Below the pieces are notes generated by a model that did not search any database, was not told the DNA's origin, and was given only the letters and a program-made list of their open reading frames with translations. The position numbers and the translations under genes are program-made. 64,000 nt of DNA from Xylophilus rhododendri (GTDB lineage: Bacteria; Pseudomonadota; Gammaproteobacteria; Burkholderiales; Burkholderiaceae_C): positions 2,356,001 through 2,420,000 of the forward strand of contig NZ_CP047650.1 of the NCBI RefSeq assembly GCF_009906855.1. The letters run 5' to 3'. This document shows positions 43,990 through 53,584 of the stretch, piece after piece; within the stretch, counting starts at the first letter, position 1; each line of letters opens with the position of its first letter.

Positions 43990-44031
43990 TCTGCCCATCC
44001 CCTTTCCATCCAGGTCCCATAGAGCAACACC

Positions 44032-45009
44032 ATGAAAAATTCCCTGCACAAGGCGGCCGCCCTGGCCGCCACCCTGGCCATCGCGCTCGTGTTCTGCAGC
44101 GCCGCCCGCGCGCAGTCCTATCCCGACAAGACGATCAAGATCATCTCGCCCAGCCCGCCGGGCGGCGGCACCGACACGGCCACCCGGCTGGTGACGGCCA
44201 AGGTCACCGAACTCGCGCAGTGGAACTTCGTGGTCGACACCCGCCCCGGCGCGGGCGGCAACATCGGCCTGGCCGCGGGCGCCACGGCGTCGGCCGACGG
44301 CTACACCCTGGTGATGGGCGAGACCAGCAACCTCACCGTCAACCAGTACCTCTACAAGTCGGTGCCGGTCGATCCCGAGAAGCAGCTGGCGCCGGTGGCG
44401 CTCGTCGGCACCGGGCCGCTGGTGCTGGTGGTGGGCGCGGCCAAGCCCTGGCGCAACCTCGCCGACGTGGTGGCCGCCTCGAAGCAGAACGGGCTGACCT
44501 ACGCCTCCTCCGGCAGCGGCACCGTCGGCCACCTGGTCAGCGAGAGCTTCAAGAAGCAGAGCGGCGCGCAGCTGATCCACGTGCCTTACAAAGGCGCCGG
44601 CCCGGCCATGGCCGACATGCTGGGCGGCCAGGTCGATGTGTACTTCTCCTCGCTGACGGCCGCGCTGCCGCTGATCCAGTCGGGCAAGCTCAAGGCCCTG
44701 GCCGTGACATCGGCCGCCCGCGTCGAGGCCCTGCCCAACGTGCCGACGCTGATCGAGGCGGGCTACCCGGGCCTGGACTACTACGTGTTCTACGGCGTCG
44801 TCGCGCCGGCCCGCACGCCGGCGGCGGTGGTGAGCGCGCTCAACCGCGAGATCAACCGCGCCCTGGCCACGCCCGACCTGAAGAAGGGCCTGGCCGACCG
44901 CGGCGTGTTCACCCAGGCCGGCAGCCCGGAAGCCTTCGGCGAGTTCCTGAAGAAGGAACGCAGCAAGTGGCAGAAGATCGTGCACGAGTCCGGCGCCACC
45001 GTGGACTGA
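44032..45009 (+). CDS. Bug/TctC family periplasmic receptor
   Basis: 325 residues with signal peptide ending ARAQ. Mature start YPDKTIKIISPSPPGGGTD is a variant of the usual VPFxPGGxxD (ISPSPPGGG). VVDTRPGAGGN and ADGYTLVMGETS are canonical. Co-directional with the threonine aldolase and probably on its transcript. The divergent substitution in the ligand loop hints at a non-standard ligand. Confidence 0.92.
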   Translation: MKNSLHKAAALAATLAIALVFCSAARAQSYPDKTIKIISPSPPGGGTDTATRLVTAKVTELAQWNFVVDTRPGAGGNIGLAAGATASADGYTLVMGETSNLTVNQYLYKSVPVDPEKQLAPVALVGTGPLVLVVGAAKPWRNLADVVAASKQNGLTYASSGSGTVGHLVSESFKKQSGAQLIHVPYKGAGPAMADMLGGQVDVYFSSLTAALPLIQSGKLKALAVTSAARVEALPNVPTLIEAGYPGLDYYVFYGVVAPARTPAAVVSALNREINRALATPDLKKGLADRGVFTQAGSPEAFGEFLKKERSKWQKIVHESGATVD

Positions 45010-45028
45010 AAGCCCGAGCCGCGCCCTG

Positions 45029-45937
45029 TCACTCCAGCTGCAGGTGCGCGGCCGACTTGGCCAGCTCGATGGCCAGCAGCGCCTCGGCCGGCGAACTGGC
45101 GCGGCCCACCTTGCGCAGCAGGCCGATCTGGCGCCGGGGCCGCGGCTCCTTGATCTTGCGCACCGCCATGCCGGTCATCTTCAACGAGGCCAGCGAGAGC
45201 TGCGGCAGGATCGTCACCCCGAAGCCGGCCGCCGCCATGTTGATGGCGGTGACCATGCTGACCACCTCGGTCACCGGCTGGCGCGCCACGCCGGTCACCA
45301 GCAGCCCGGCCTCCACCAGCCTGCGCACGCTGGACTTGGGCTGCAGCAGGATCAGCGGCGTCTCCGCCAGCTGCTTCCAGGTGAGCGTGCGCTGGTTGCG
45401 CAACGGGTGGTCGACCGAGAATACAGCCACCAGCTCGTCCTCGAAGAGCGGCGTGAACTCGATGTCCTCCAGGGCCTGGGTGAACATGCCCAGGCCGATG
45501 TCCACCTCGCGGTTGCGCACCCGCTCGATCAGCACCTCGTTCATGTCCTCGATCATCTTCACGGTGATGTCGGGCCGCATCGTCTTGAGCTGCGCCAGCG
45601 CCCGCGTGCCCAGGCCGAAGGCCAGCGAATGCAGGATGGACAGGACCACGGTGCCGGTCTGCCCGCCGGCCAGGGCCTTCATCTCCGAGCTGACATGCGC
45701 CAGGTCGGCCAGCGGCCGGCGCACCCCTTCCAGCAGCTGCCGGCCGGACGCCGTCAGCTCCAGCCGGCGCGTGGTGCGTTCGAACAGCACCAGGCCCAGC
45801 GTGGACTCCAGCTCGCGCACCAGCTGCGAGAAAGCCGGCGCCGTCATGGCCATCGCCGAGGCCGCCGCGGTGAAGGAGCCGGAGTCGGCGGCCGCCACGA
45901 AACCTTCCAGTTGGCGCAGCTTCAGATTATTAGGCAC
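45029..45937 (-). CDS. LysR family transcriptional regulator
   Basis: 302 residues if started at GTG 45937 (VPNNLKLRQLEGF), which puts the helix-turn-helix at the usual distance from the N-terminus; ATG 45994 would add 19 unlikely residues in the promoter region. Helix-turn-helix SFTAAASAMAMTAPAFSQLVRELE, then the sensor domain (GTVVLSILHSLAFGLG). Divergent from the hydantoinase genes at 46024, which it probably regulates. Confidence 0.9.
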   Translation of the reverse strand: MPNNLKLRQLEGFVAAADSGSFTAAASAMAMTAPAFSQLVRELESTLGLVLFERTTRRLELTASGRQLLEGVRRPLADLAHVSSEMKALAGGQTGTVVLSILHSLAFGLGTRALAQLKTMRPDITVKMIEDMNEVLIERVRNREVDIGLGMFTQALEDIEFTPLFEDELVAVFSVDHPLRNQRTLTWKQLAETPLILLQPKSSVRRLVEAGLLVTGVARQPVTEVVSMVTAINMAAAGFGVTILPQLSLASLKMTGMAVRKIKEPRPRRQIGLLRKVGRASSPAEALLAIELAKSAAHLQLE

Positions 45938-46023
45938 AGCTTCATAGTCCTCAAGGATTCGCACATTGTAGTTAAGGAGCCGGCGGCCCAACATCCGGCC
46001 TGTTTCCTCTTGATGACAGACAC

Positions 46024-48108
46024 ATGGACAAGCACTACTGGATTGGAATCGACACCGGCGGGACCTTCACCGACCTGGTGCTGCGCGATGCCCTGGACGG
46101 CCGCTGGGTGTTCCACAAGGTCCCGACCTGGACCGCCGACCCGGCCAAGGGCATCCTCGACGGCATCGCCGAATTGCTGGCCCTGGCCGCGGTCGATGCG
46201 GCCGAAGTGGACTACGTGGTGCTCGGCACCACCAAGGCGACCAACGCGGTGCTGGAAGGCGCCTGGGCCAAGACCGGGCTGATCACCACCGCCGGCTTCG
46301 AGGACATCCTCGACATCGCCCGCCAGCGCCGCCCCCACTACTTCAACCTCGACATGCCCAAGCCGGTGCCGCCGGCGCGGCGGCAGGACCGCCATGGCGT
46401 CAAGGGCCGCATCGCCTTCGACGGCTCCGAGGTCGATGCGCTCGACGAGGCCGCCATCACCCAGGCCATCACGGCGCTGCGCGCCAGCGGCGTGGAGTCG
46501 GTGGCGGTGTGTTTCATGCACTCCTATGCCAACCCGGCGCACGAGCAGAGGGCGCTACGGATGGTGCGTGCGCAGTGGCCCGAGGCCTATGTCTGCGCCT
46601 CCAGCGAGGTCATGCCGGAGTTCCGCGAGTACGAACGTTTCATCACCGCCGCCGTCAACGCCAGCCTGATGCCGGTGATGGACCGCTACCTCGAGAAATT
46701 CGAGGGCGGCGTGAAGGCCCTGGGCGTGACCCGCCCGGCACGCGTGATGCAGTCCAACGGCGGCGCGGTGAGCGCGGCCACGGTGCGCAAGCTGCCAATC
46801 AACACCTTCTTCTCGGGACCGGCCGGCGGCATCATGTCCACCGTCGAGATCGGCCGCCAGACCGGGCTGAAGAACCTGATCGCCTTCGACATGGGCGGCA
46901 CCAGCACCGACGTCTGCCTGGTCAAGAACGGCCGGCCGGCGATGAAGCACGAACGCCCCATGGGCGGCCTGCCGGTGCGCGCGCCCTCGCTCGACATCCA
47001 CACCATCGGCGCGGGCGGCGGCAGCATCGCCTGGATCGACGACGGCGGCATGCTCAAGGTCGGCCCGCGCAGTGCCGGCGCCTATCCCGGCCCGGCGGCC
47101 TACGGCCGCGGCGGAACCCAGCCGACCGTGACCGATGCCAATGTGTTCCTGGGCCGGCTCAGCCCCGTCTCGCTGCTGGACGGCCGCATGCAGGTGTTCC
47201 CGCAGAACGCGCAGAAGGCGCTGGAGGAGGCGGTCTGCGGCCCCGTGGGCTACACGCCGGTGGACGCGGCCGTGGGCGTGATCGAGATCGCCAACGTGCA
47301 CATGACCGGCGCGGTGCGGGTCATCTCGGTCGAGCAGGGCGAGGACCCGCGCGACTACGCGCTGATCGCCTTCGGCGGCGCCGGCCCGCTGCATGCGGTG
47401 GACGTGGCCCGCTCGGCCGGCATCGGCCATGTGGTGGTGCCGCCGCGACCGGGCCTGCTGTCGGCCCAGGGCCTGCTGCAGTCGGCCCAGCGTGCCGACA
47501 TGGGCGTGACCTGCCTGCTGCGCGCCCATGCGTCCAACGTGGCGGCCGTCAACCAGGCCTTCGACGGCCTGCAGGCCCGCCTGGCCGACTGGCTGCGCGA
47601 CGAAGGCGCCGAGGAAGGCGTGGAGATGCACTGCGACTGGACGCTGGAGATGCGCTACGCCGGCCAGAGCTCCGAGCTGGCCGTGGCCGTGGCCGCGCCG
47701 CGCCTGGACGCGGCATCCCTGGCCGCGCTGTGCCAGGGCTTCCACGAGAAGCACTTGTCGATGTTCGGCTACGACATGCCGGGCCGCGACCTGGAGATCG
47801 CCCAGGCCCGTGTCGCCGCCGTGCTCGACCACCACACCCGCGCACCGCTGGAGATCGCCGCCGGCGGCACGCTGGCCGATGCCACCACCGGCACTCGGCC
47901 GGTGTGGTTCGCCGCCACCGGCTATGTGGAGACGCCCATCGTCAAGCGCGAGCTGCTCGGCGCCGACCTGCGTTTCCAGGGCCCGGCCGTGATCGAGCAG
48001 ATGGACACCACCACCGTGGTGCCGCCGGACGCGCAGGTCCGGGTCGATCCCCTGGGTTACCTGCACATCACCATCGTCATCGAGACCTTCGAAAGCCAGA
48101 GCGCATGA
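46024..48108 (+). CDS. hyuA: Hydantoinase/oxoprolinase family protein, subunit A (HyuA)
   Basis: 694 residues. The N-terminal ATP-binding signature is GIDTGGTFTDLVL (8-20), followed by LGTTKATNAVLEG. FDMGGTSTDVCLV and the GAGGGSIAW block belong to the ASKHA-type core. HyuA proteins pair with HyuB in ATP-dependent opening of hydantoins, N-methylhydantoin or 5-oxoproline, and related acetophenone/acetone carboxylases share the fold. Its stop overlaps the HyuB start as ATGA. No N-carbamoyl hydrolase gene is nearby. Confidence 0.92.
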   Translation: MDKHYWIGIDTGGTFTDLVLRDALDGRWVFHKVPTWTADPAKGILDGIAELLALAAVDAAEVDYVVLGTTKATNAVLEGAWAKTGLITTAGFEDILDIARQRRPHYFNLDMPKPVPPARRQDRHGVKGRIAFDGSEVDALDEAAITQAITALRASGVESVAVCFMHSYANPAHEQRALRMVRAQWPEAYVCASSEVMPEFREYERFITAAVNASLMPVMDRYLEKFEGGVKALGVTRPARVMQSNGGAVSAATVRKLPINTFFSGPAGGIMSTVEIGRQTGLKNLIAFDMGGTSTDVCLVKNGRPAMKHERPMGGLPVRAPSLDIHTIGAGGGSIAWIDDGGMLKVGPRSAGAYPGPAAYGRGGTQPTVTDANVFLGRLSPVSLLDGRMQVFPQNAQKALEEAVCGPVGYTPVDAAVGVIEIANVHMTGAVRVISVEQGEDPRDYALIAFGGAGPLHAVDVARSAGIGHVVVPPRPGLLSAQGLLQSAQRADMGVTCLLRAHASNVAAVNQAFDGLQARLADWLRDEGAEEGVEMHCDWTLEMRYAGQSSELAVAVAAPRLDAASLAALCQGFHEKHLSMFGYDMPGRDLEIAQARVAAVLDHHTRAPLEIAAGGTLADATTGTRPVWFAATGYVETPIVKRELLGADLRFQGPAVIEQMDTTTVVPPDAQVRVDPLGYLHITIVIETFESQSA

Positions 48109-49690
48109 AAACCTCCATCGATCCCGTACGCGCCGAGGTGGTCGCCCGTTTCCTGCTGGGCGTCACCGAGGAGATGGGCGCGGCCCTGACGCGCACCGCC
48201 TTCTCCCCCAACATCAAGGAGCGCATGGACTGCTCCACCGCCGTCTTCGACCAGGACGGCAACGTGGTGGCACTGCCCCAGCGCGTGCCGATCCACCTGG
48301 GCTCCATGGTGGGTGTGGTGGGCGCCATCCTGGCCAAGTTCACCCGCGCGTCGATCCGGCCGGGCGACATGTTCATCGCCAACGATCCGTACCACGGCGG
48401 CGGCTCGCACCTGCCGGACATCAACATGATCGCGCCGGTGTTCTTCGGCGGCGAGATCGTGGCCTTCGTCGCCAACATCGCCCACCACGCCGACGTGGGC
48501 GGCATGGTGCCGGGCTCGGAGGCGGCGATCTGCTCCTCGATCTTCCAGGAGGGCCTGCGCATCCCGCCGGTACGCATCATGAAGGAGGGCGTGCTCAACC
48601 AGGACGTGCTCGACATGGTGCTGCTGAACTCGCGCACCCCCGACGAGCGCTCCGGCGACCTGCGCGCCCAGATCGCCGCCAACACCGTGGGCCACCGCGC
48701 GGTGGTGTCGCTCTTCGAGCGCTACGGCGCGCAGGAGCTCCAGCGCACCATGCAGGGCTACCTCGACTTCACCGAGCGCCGCTTCGCCGCCGCCATCGCC
48801 CGCCTGCCGGCCGGCCGCTACGAATCGCACGACTGGCTCGACGGCAACGAGCCCGGCCAGCGCGCCCGCATCCAGCTGGCGCTGACCATCGGCGACGGCC
48901 GGCTGCGCTTCGATTTCGCGGGCTCCGACCCGCAGCTGCAAACCGCCCGCAACATTCCCTACCGCGCGCTCATCGCCACCGTCTACACCGTGGTCAAGAG
49001 CATGCTGGACCCGGAGGTCGCGGCCAACGCCGGCTACTTCCGCACCATCGAGATCGCCACTACGCCGGGCACGGTGGTGGGCCCGGTATCGCCGGCGGCC
49101 ATCGGCGCGCGGGCCCTCTCCTGCGCGGTGCTGGGCGATGTGATCGCCACCGCCATCTCGCAGGCCACGCCGGGCAAGGCGCTGGCGCGCAGCGGCCCGC
49201 ACCAGTTGATCGTGCTGGCCGGCGACGACCCGCGCAACGGCCAGTACTTCGTGAACTACGAAACCATCGCCGGCGGCATGGGCGCACGCTCCTACCGCCA
49301 CGGCATGGATGCCGTGCGGGTGCATGCCTCGGGCTCCTCGAACCTGCCGGTGGAGGCGCTGGAGCACACCTATCCCTTCCTCATCGAACGCTACGAGATG
49401 GCCCGAGACAGCGGCGGCGCGGGCCAGTACCGAGGCGGCGCCGGCGTGCTGCGCGACTACCGGGTGATGGGGACAACGTGGTGGTGAGCCTGTCGTCCGA
49501 GCGCCAGCACGTGGTGGCGGCCGGCAGCGAGGGCGGCGGCTCCGGAGCACCGGGCCGCTTCATCCTCGATCCGGGCACGCCGCAGGAGCAGCGCCTGCCC
49601 TCCTCGGCGGCCGACATCCGGCTCAGGAAGGGCCAGGTCTTTCGCGTCTGCACGCCTGGCGGCGGCGGCTACGGCAGCGCCGGTCTCTAG
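48105..49690 (+). CDS. hyuB: Hydantoinase B family protein (HyuB), apparent frameshift
   Basis: Starts at ATG 48105, coupled to hyuA. Conserved features include GVTEEMGAALTRTAFSPNIKERMD, FIANDPYHGGGSHLPDIN and the C-terminal GGGGYG. The frame stops at 49487 after VMGTTWW, but the downstream frame 49478-49690 continues the family sequence (VVVSLSSERQH to TPGGGGYGSAGL). Adding one base in the GGGG run at 49469-49472 gives VMGDNVVVSLSSERQH and a 528-residue protein. Either a sequencing error or an inactivating mutation that removes the last 68 residues or so. Coordinates assume one gene. Confidence 0.88.
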
Positions 49691-49750
49691 AACAAGAAAA
49701 AAGCAAGGGTGGGGAGACGGTCAGCTCGGCATCAACCACGGTAAAACATC

Positions 49751-50722
49751 ATGAACCTACGTCGCTTCCTCGGCGCCATGGCGCTGGGCCTCGCGGCCGC
49801 ATGCGCCAGCGCATGGGCCCAGGCCCCCTACCCCAACCACATCATCCGCATCGTCGTGCCCTTCACGCCCGGCGGCGGCGTGGACTTCGCCGCGCGCGAG
49901 ATCGGCCGCCGCCTGGAAGCCGCGCTCGGCCGGCCGGTGATGATCGACAACCGGCCCGGCGCCGGCGGCGCGCTCGGCGTGCGGGCGGTCATCTCCTCGC
50001 CAGCCGACGGCTACACCCTGCTGATGGGCACGGCCGGCGAAGTGGCCATGGCGCCGCTGATCAACCCGGCCCTGGCCTATTCGCCGCAGCGCGACCTGGC
50101 GCCGGTGGCGCTGGTGGTGAAGGCGCCCAACATCCTGGTGGTCAACAGCGAGGTGCCGGTGAAGACACTGCCGGAGTTGATCGCCTACGCCAGGGCCAAT
50201 CCCGGCAAGCTGTCGTACTCGACCAGCGGCGTGGGCACGGCCCAGCACCTGCAGGGCGAGTACTTCAACAAGCTGGCGGGGGTGAACATCCTGCATGTGC
50301 CCTACAAGGGCTCGTCGCAGCAGGTGGTGGACGTGGCGGCCAGGCTGGTCTCCATGACCTACGCCAGCCCGACCGCCGTGCGGCCCTACCTGCAGAAGGG
50401 CGCCGTCAAGGCCATCGCCGAGACCAACAACGAGCGCCTGCCGGTGTTCCCCGAACTGCCGGCGCTGCGCGAGGTGCTGCCGGGCTACGAGCTGCAGAGC
50501 TGGTTCGGCCTGTTCGCGCCGGCCGGCACGCCCGCGCCCATCGTCGAGCGCATCAACAAGGAAGTGACCGCCATCCTGAAGGACCCGGCGATCGCCGCGC
50601 GCCTCAACGAATCGGTGGGCAGTCCGGGTTTCGAAACACCGGCGGAATTCGCGGCCCTGCTCGCGGCCGATATCAAACGCTTCCAGACGATTATCACGTC
50701 CGCCAAGATCACCATGGAATGA
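49751..50722 (+). CDS. Bug/TctC family periplasmic receptor (hydantoinase cluster)
   Basis: 323 residues. Signal peptide ends AWAQ, mature start YPNHIIRIVVPFTPGGGVD, then MIDNRPGAGGA and ADGYTLLMGTAG, all canonical. Follows the HyuAB genes by 60 bases in the same direction and precedes a porin, completing an outer-membrane pore, receptor and enzyme set. Confidence 0.94.
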   Translation: MNLRRFLGAMALGLAAACASAWAQAPYPNHIIRIVVPFTPGGGVDFAAREIGRRLEAALGRPVMIDNRPGAGGALGVRAVISSPADGYTLLMGTAGEVAMAPLINPALAYSPQRDLAPVALVVKAPNILVVNSEVPVKTLPELIAYARANPGKLSYSTSGVGTAQHLQGEYFNKLAGVNILHVPYKGSSQQVVDVAARLVSMTYASPTAVRPYLQKGAVKAIAETNNERLPVFPELPALREVLPGYELQSWFGLFAPAGTPAPIVERINKEVTAILKDPAIAARLNESVGSPGFETPAEFAALLAADIKRFQTIITSAKITME

Positions 50723-50897
50723 TTTCCGCCGGCCTCTTTTCCTGAGGGCCGCCGGTCGCTGCCGTCTTCCACGCAGCCTGTTTTCAATCCATCTCCAGTT
50801 TGATATTCGAAAGAATGTCGAAGCGGTGCTGCGCGCGGCATTTTCATGAATGCCGCCCAGCCATATTCATAAATCAATGAAACAGAGGGAATTCCAC

Positions 50898-52001
50898 ATG
50901 AAAGCTTTTGCCATCGGCGCCGTCGCGGCCGCCGCATCGTTCGCAGCCGCGGCCCAGTCCTCGGTGACTCTGTTCGGCGTGGTGGATGCGGGCGTGGCAC
51001 GCGTCAGCGCCACCGGGAAGGGCCATGTCGACGGCCTGATGACGGGCGGCAACTACACCAGCCGCCTGGGTTTCCGGGGCGTCGAGGACCTGGGCGGCGG
51101 CATGGCCGCCAGCTTCTGGCTGGAGGGCGAAACCGCCACCGACGTCGGCACCTCGGCCGGCCTGAACTTCGTGCGCCGCTCCACCGTCAGCCTGTCCGGC
51201 CGCTGGGGCGAACTGCGCCTGGGCCGCGACTACACGGCCAACTACGTGCCCTTCCTGAGCTTCGACGTCTACGGCCAGCGCGGCATCGGCACCATCGAGC
51301 ATTTCGCCACCGCCGCCGGCGCGCTCACCGTCAACGGCGCCGCCGCCAGCGATATCCGCAACAGCAATTCGGTGACGTATTTCCTGCCGGCCAATCTCGG
51401 CGGCGTCTACGGCAATCTGCAATATGCCTTCGGCGAGCGCAGCTCCAGTACCGTGGCCAGCGCCACCGCCAGCAAGAAGCAGGGCAATTACGCCGGCGCC
51501 AGCCTGGGTTATGCCAGCGGCCCCTTGAATATCGGCGGCGGCTACGGCAATTTCTCCGATGTTTCGCGCGCCGCGGCTTATCTGACCGATTATTCAATCG
51601 GCAGCCTGGGCGCCTCCTACGATTTCGGTTTCATCAAGCCGATCTTTCTCTACCAGACCGAGCGCGCCGACGGAAAACTCGGCCAGCCCGATTTCAAGTT
51701 CGACACCATCGCCATCGCCCTGAGCGCCCCCTTCGGCGCCAGCACAGTCCGCGCGACCTACCACTCCTACAACAACAAGACGGCCGGCACGGCGGGCAAC
51801 AACGACGCCGCCAAGCTGTCGCTGGGTTATGTCTACAACCTGTCCAAACGCACGGCGCTCTATGCCGACGTGGCCCGGCTGCGCAACAAGGGCAGCGCCA
51901 GCTTCGTGATCGGCGGGCTCGGCGGCTCCGTCGTGGCAGGTGCTCCGACGGCCGGAGGGACATCGACCGCGTTCGGCGTCGGCATCCGGCACTCGTTCTA
52001 A
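50898..52001 (+). CDS. Gram-negative porin (Burkholderiales type)
   Basis: 367 residues from ATG 50898. Signal peptide ends AAAAQ, mature start SSVTLFGVVDAGV, YTSRLGFRGVEDLGGGMAASFWLEGE and LSGRWGELRLGRDYTANYVPF follow, terminal SF. Third porin of the window. It has a 175-base leader after the Bug gene; a GC-rich potential hairpin follows that gene (near 50728-50755), so the porin may have its own promoter. Confidence 0.93.
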   Translation: MKAFAIGAVAAAASFAAAAQSSVTLFGVVDAGVARVSATGKGHVDGLMTGGNYTSRLGFRGVEDLGGGMAASFWLEGETATDVGTSAGLNFVRRSTVSLSGRWGELRLGRDYTANYVPFLSFDVYGQRGIGTIEHFATAAGALTVNGAAASDIRNSNSVTYFLPANLGGVYGNLQYAFGERSSSTVASATASKKQGNYAGASLGYASGPLNIGGGYGNFSDVSRAAAYLTDYSIGSLGASYDFGFIKPIFLYQTERADGKLGQPDFKFDTIAIALSAPFGASTVRATYHSYNNKTAGTAGNNDAAKLSLGYVYNLSKRTALYADVARLRNKGSASFVIGGLGGSVVAGAPTAGGTSTAFGVGIRHSF

Positions 52002-52150
52002 GGCGCTCAGGCGGGCCGGGTGGTGGCCGAACGCCGCAGCAAAGCAGTCGGCGATTCCCCGGTGCCGCGGCGTGGCAGGAGAGGTCCGACGCAGAATACG
52101 GGTTAACCCGCAGCCGCGGCGTGTCCAGGCCCACAGGACCTCCAGCACCC

Positions 52151-53398
52151 ATGAACCCGCCCCAGCGTTCGCCCGCCGCCCCCTCCACCGGCGGTGGGCA
52201 CACGCCCGTCACCACCCTCGGCACCGTGCTGATCCTCAGCGCCCTGATGTCCTTCGGTTCGATCTCGACGGACATCTACCTGCCCGCCCTGCCCACCATC
52301 GCACGCGAGCTGCACGGCCAGCACGGCAGCGTGGAGCTGACGCTGTCGGCCTTCCTGGTCGGCTTCAGCCTGGGCCAGCTGGTCTGGGGCCCCATCAGCG
52401 ACCGGGTGGGCCGGCGCCTGCCGATCGCGCTCGGGCTGCTGCTCTTCATGCTGGGCAGCGTGGGCTGCGCCCTGGCGGGCAGCATCACGCAGATGCTGGT
52501 CTGGCGCGCGGTGCAGGCTGCCGGCGCCTGCGTGGGGCCGGTGCTGGCACGGGCCATGGTGCGCGACCTCTACGGGCGGGAACGCTCGGCGCAGATGCTG
52601 TCGCAGCTCATCCTCATCATGGGCATCGCGCCGCTGATCGGGCCGATGCTGGGCGCGCAGATCCTGGAATACGCCTCCTGGCGCTGGATCTTCTGGTTCC
52701 TGCTGCTGATGGGCGCGCTGATGCTGGCCGCCCTGCGCACCCTGCCCGAAACCCTCTCGCCCGCCATGCGCTCGCAGGAGCCGATGCGCCGCGTGCTGGC
52801 CATCTACCTGGACCTGATCCGCGACCCGCGCCTCCTGGGCTACGCGCTGGTGGGCGGCTTCTTCTACGGCGGTGTCTATGCCTACATCGTCGCCACGCCC
52901 TTCATCTACATCGACTACTACCATGTCTCGCCGCAGGCCTACGGCTGGCTGTTCGGCGTGAACATCGTGGGCCTGATGGCCGCCAACTGGCTCAACGGCC
53001 GGCTGATGCCGCGCCTGGGCAGCCACGCTCTCTACCGCGCCGCCACCTGCGCCATGGCCGTGATCGGCCTGCTGGCCGGCTTCACCGGCGCCGCCGGGCT
53101 GGGCGGCCTGGCGGGCGTCGCCCTCTCCTGCTTTCTCTTCGTGTCGATGAACGGCTTCATCGTGGCCAATTCGGTGGCCGGCGCGCTGGCGGCGTTTCCG
53201 CACCGGGCCGGCGCGGCCTCCTCGCTGGTGGGCGCCATCCACTTCGGCAGCGGCGTGCTCAGCGCCGGCCTGGTGGGCCTGACGGCCGACGGCACGCCGC
53301 GGCCGCTGGCGGTCATCCTGTGCTGCGCCGGGCTGGGCTGCTTCCTGGTGTCGCAGCTGGTGGAGCATCGGCTGCGGCGGCTGGCTTCGGCGGCCTGA
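52151..53398 (+). CDS. MFS drug efflux transporter (Bcr/CflA family)
   Basis: 415 residues from ATG 52151; an in-frame GTG at 52121 would add 10. Twelve predicted membrane helices. The family segment SFGSISTDIYLPALPTIA in helix 1 and the motif A loop GPISDRVGRRLPIALG between helices 2 and 3 are clear, and an R-AVQAAGACVGPVLARAMVRDLY segment fits Bcr/CflA. It exports drugs or small toxic compounds with proton exchange at the inner membrane. Stands alone, with 186 bases before the next operon. Confidence 0.92.
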   Translation: MNPPQRSPAAPSTGGGHTPVTTLGTVLILSALMSFGSISTDIYLPALPTIARELHGQHGSVELTLSAFLVGFSLGQLVWGPISDRVGRRLPIALGLLLFMLGSVGCALAGSITQMLVWRAVQAAGACVGPVLARAMVRDLYGRERSAQMLSQLILIMGIAPLIGPMLGAQILEYASWRWIFWFLLLMGALMLAALRTLPETLSPAMRSQEPMRRVLAIYLDLIRDPRLLGYALVGGFFYGGVYAYIVATPFIYIDYYHVSPQAYGWLFGVNIVGLMAANWLNGRLMPRLGSHALYRAATCAMAVIGLLAGFTGAAGLGGLAGVALSCFLFVSMNGFIVANSVAGALAAFPHRAGAASSLVGAIHFGSGVLSAGLVGLTADGTPRPLAVILCCAGLGCFLVSQLVEHRLRRLASAA

Positions 53399-53468
53399 AG
53401 TCCGCCGCGCCCTGCGGGTGCGTGCGGCGGTGCGCCGGCACCAACTTGGCTCGACCCGCCGCTTTGCC

Positions 53469-53483
53469 TTAACCAAAAGTTAA
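53469..53483. promoter_or_regulatory. TTAAC/GTTAA inverted repeat upstream of the second ABC operon
   Basis: TTAACCAAAAGTTAA is a perfect 5-base inverted repeat with a 5-base spacer, in an AT-rich island about 100 bases before the ABC permease start. It might be an operator or part of the MFS gene's terminator; no matching second copy was seen. Confidence 0.3.
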
Positions 53484-53584
53484 AGCCGCCGGGCAAAAAG
53501 CCAAAAGACAGATGTCCGCTACCGGCGGACCATGCGGGGCTCCGTATCACCCAGCCCTTTCGTGTCCGCCAGGCCGCGCCCCGC

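Noticed and set aside
46509..49487. A 992-codon frame across hyuA and hyuB
   Set aside because: The first two thirds overlap hyuA in another frame; only the section from 48105 is hydantoinase B.
49478..49690. A separate 70-residue gene
   Set aside because: Its sequence is the C-terminal end of hydantoinase B, separated by a one-base indel.
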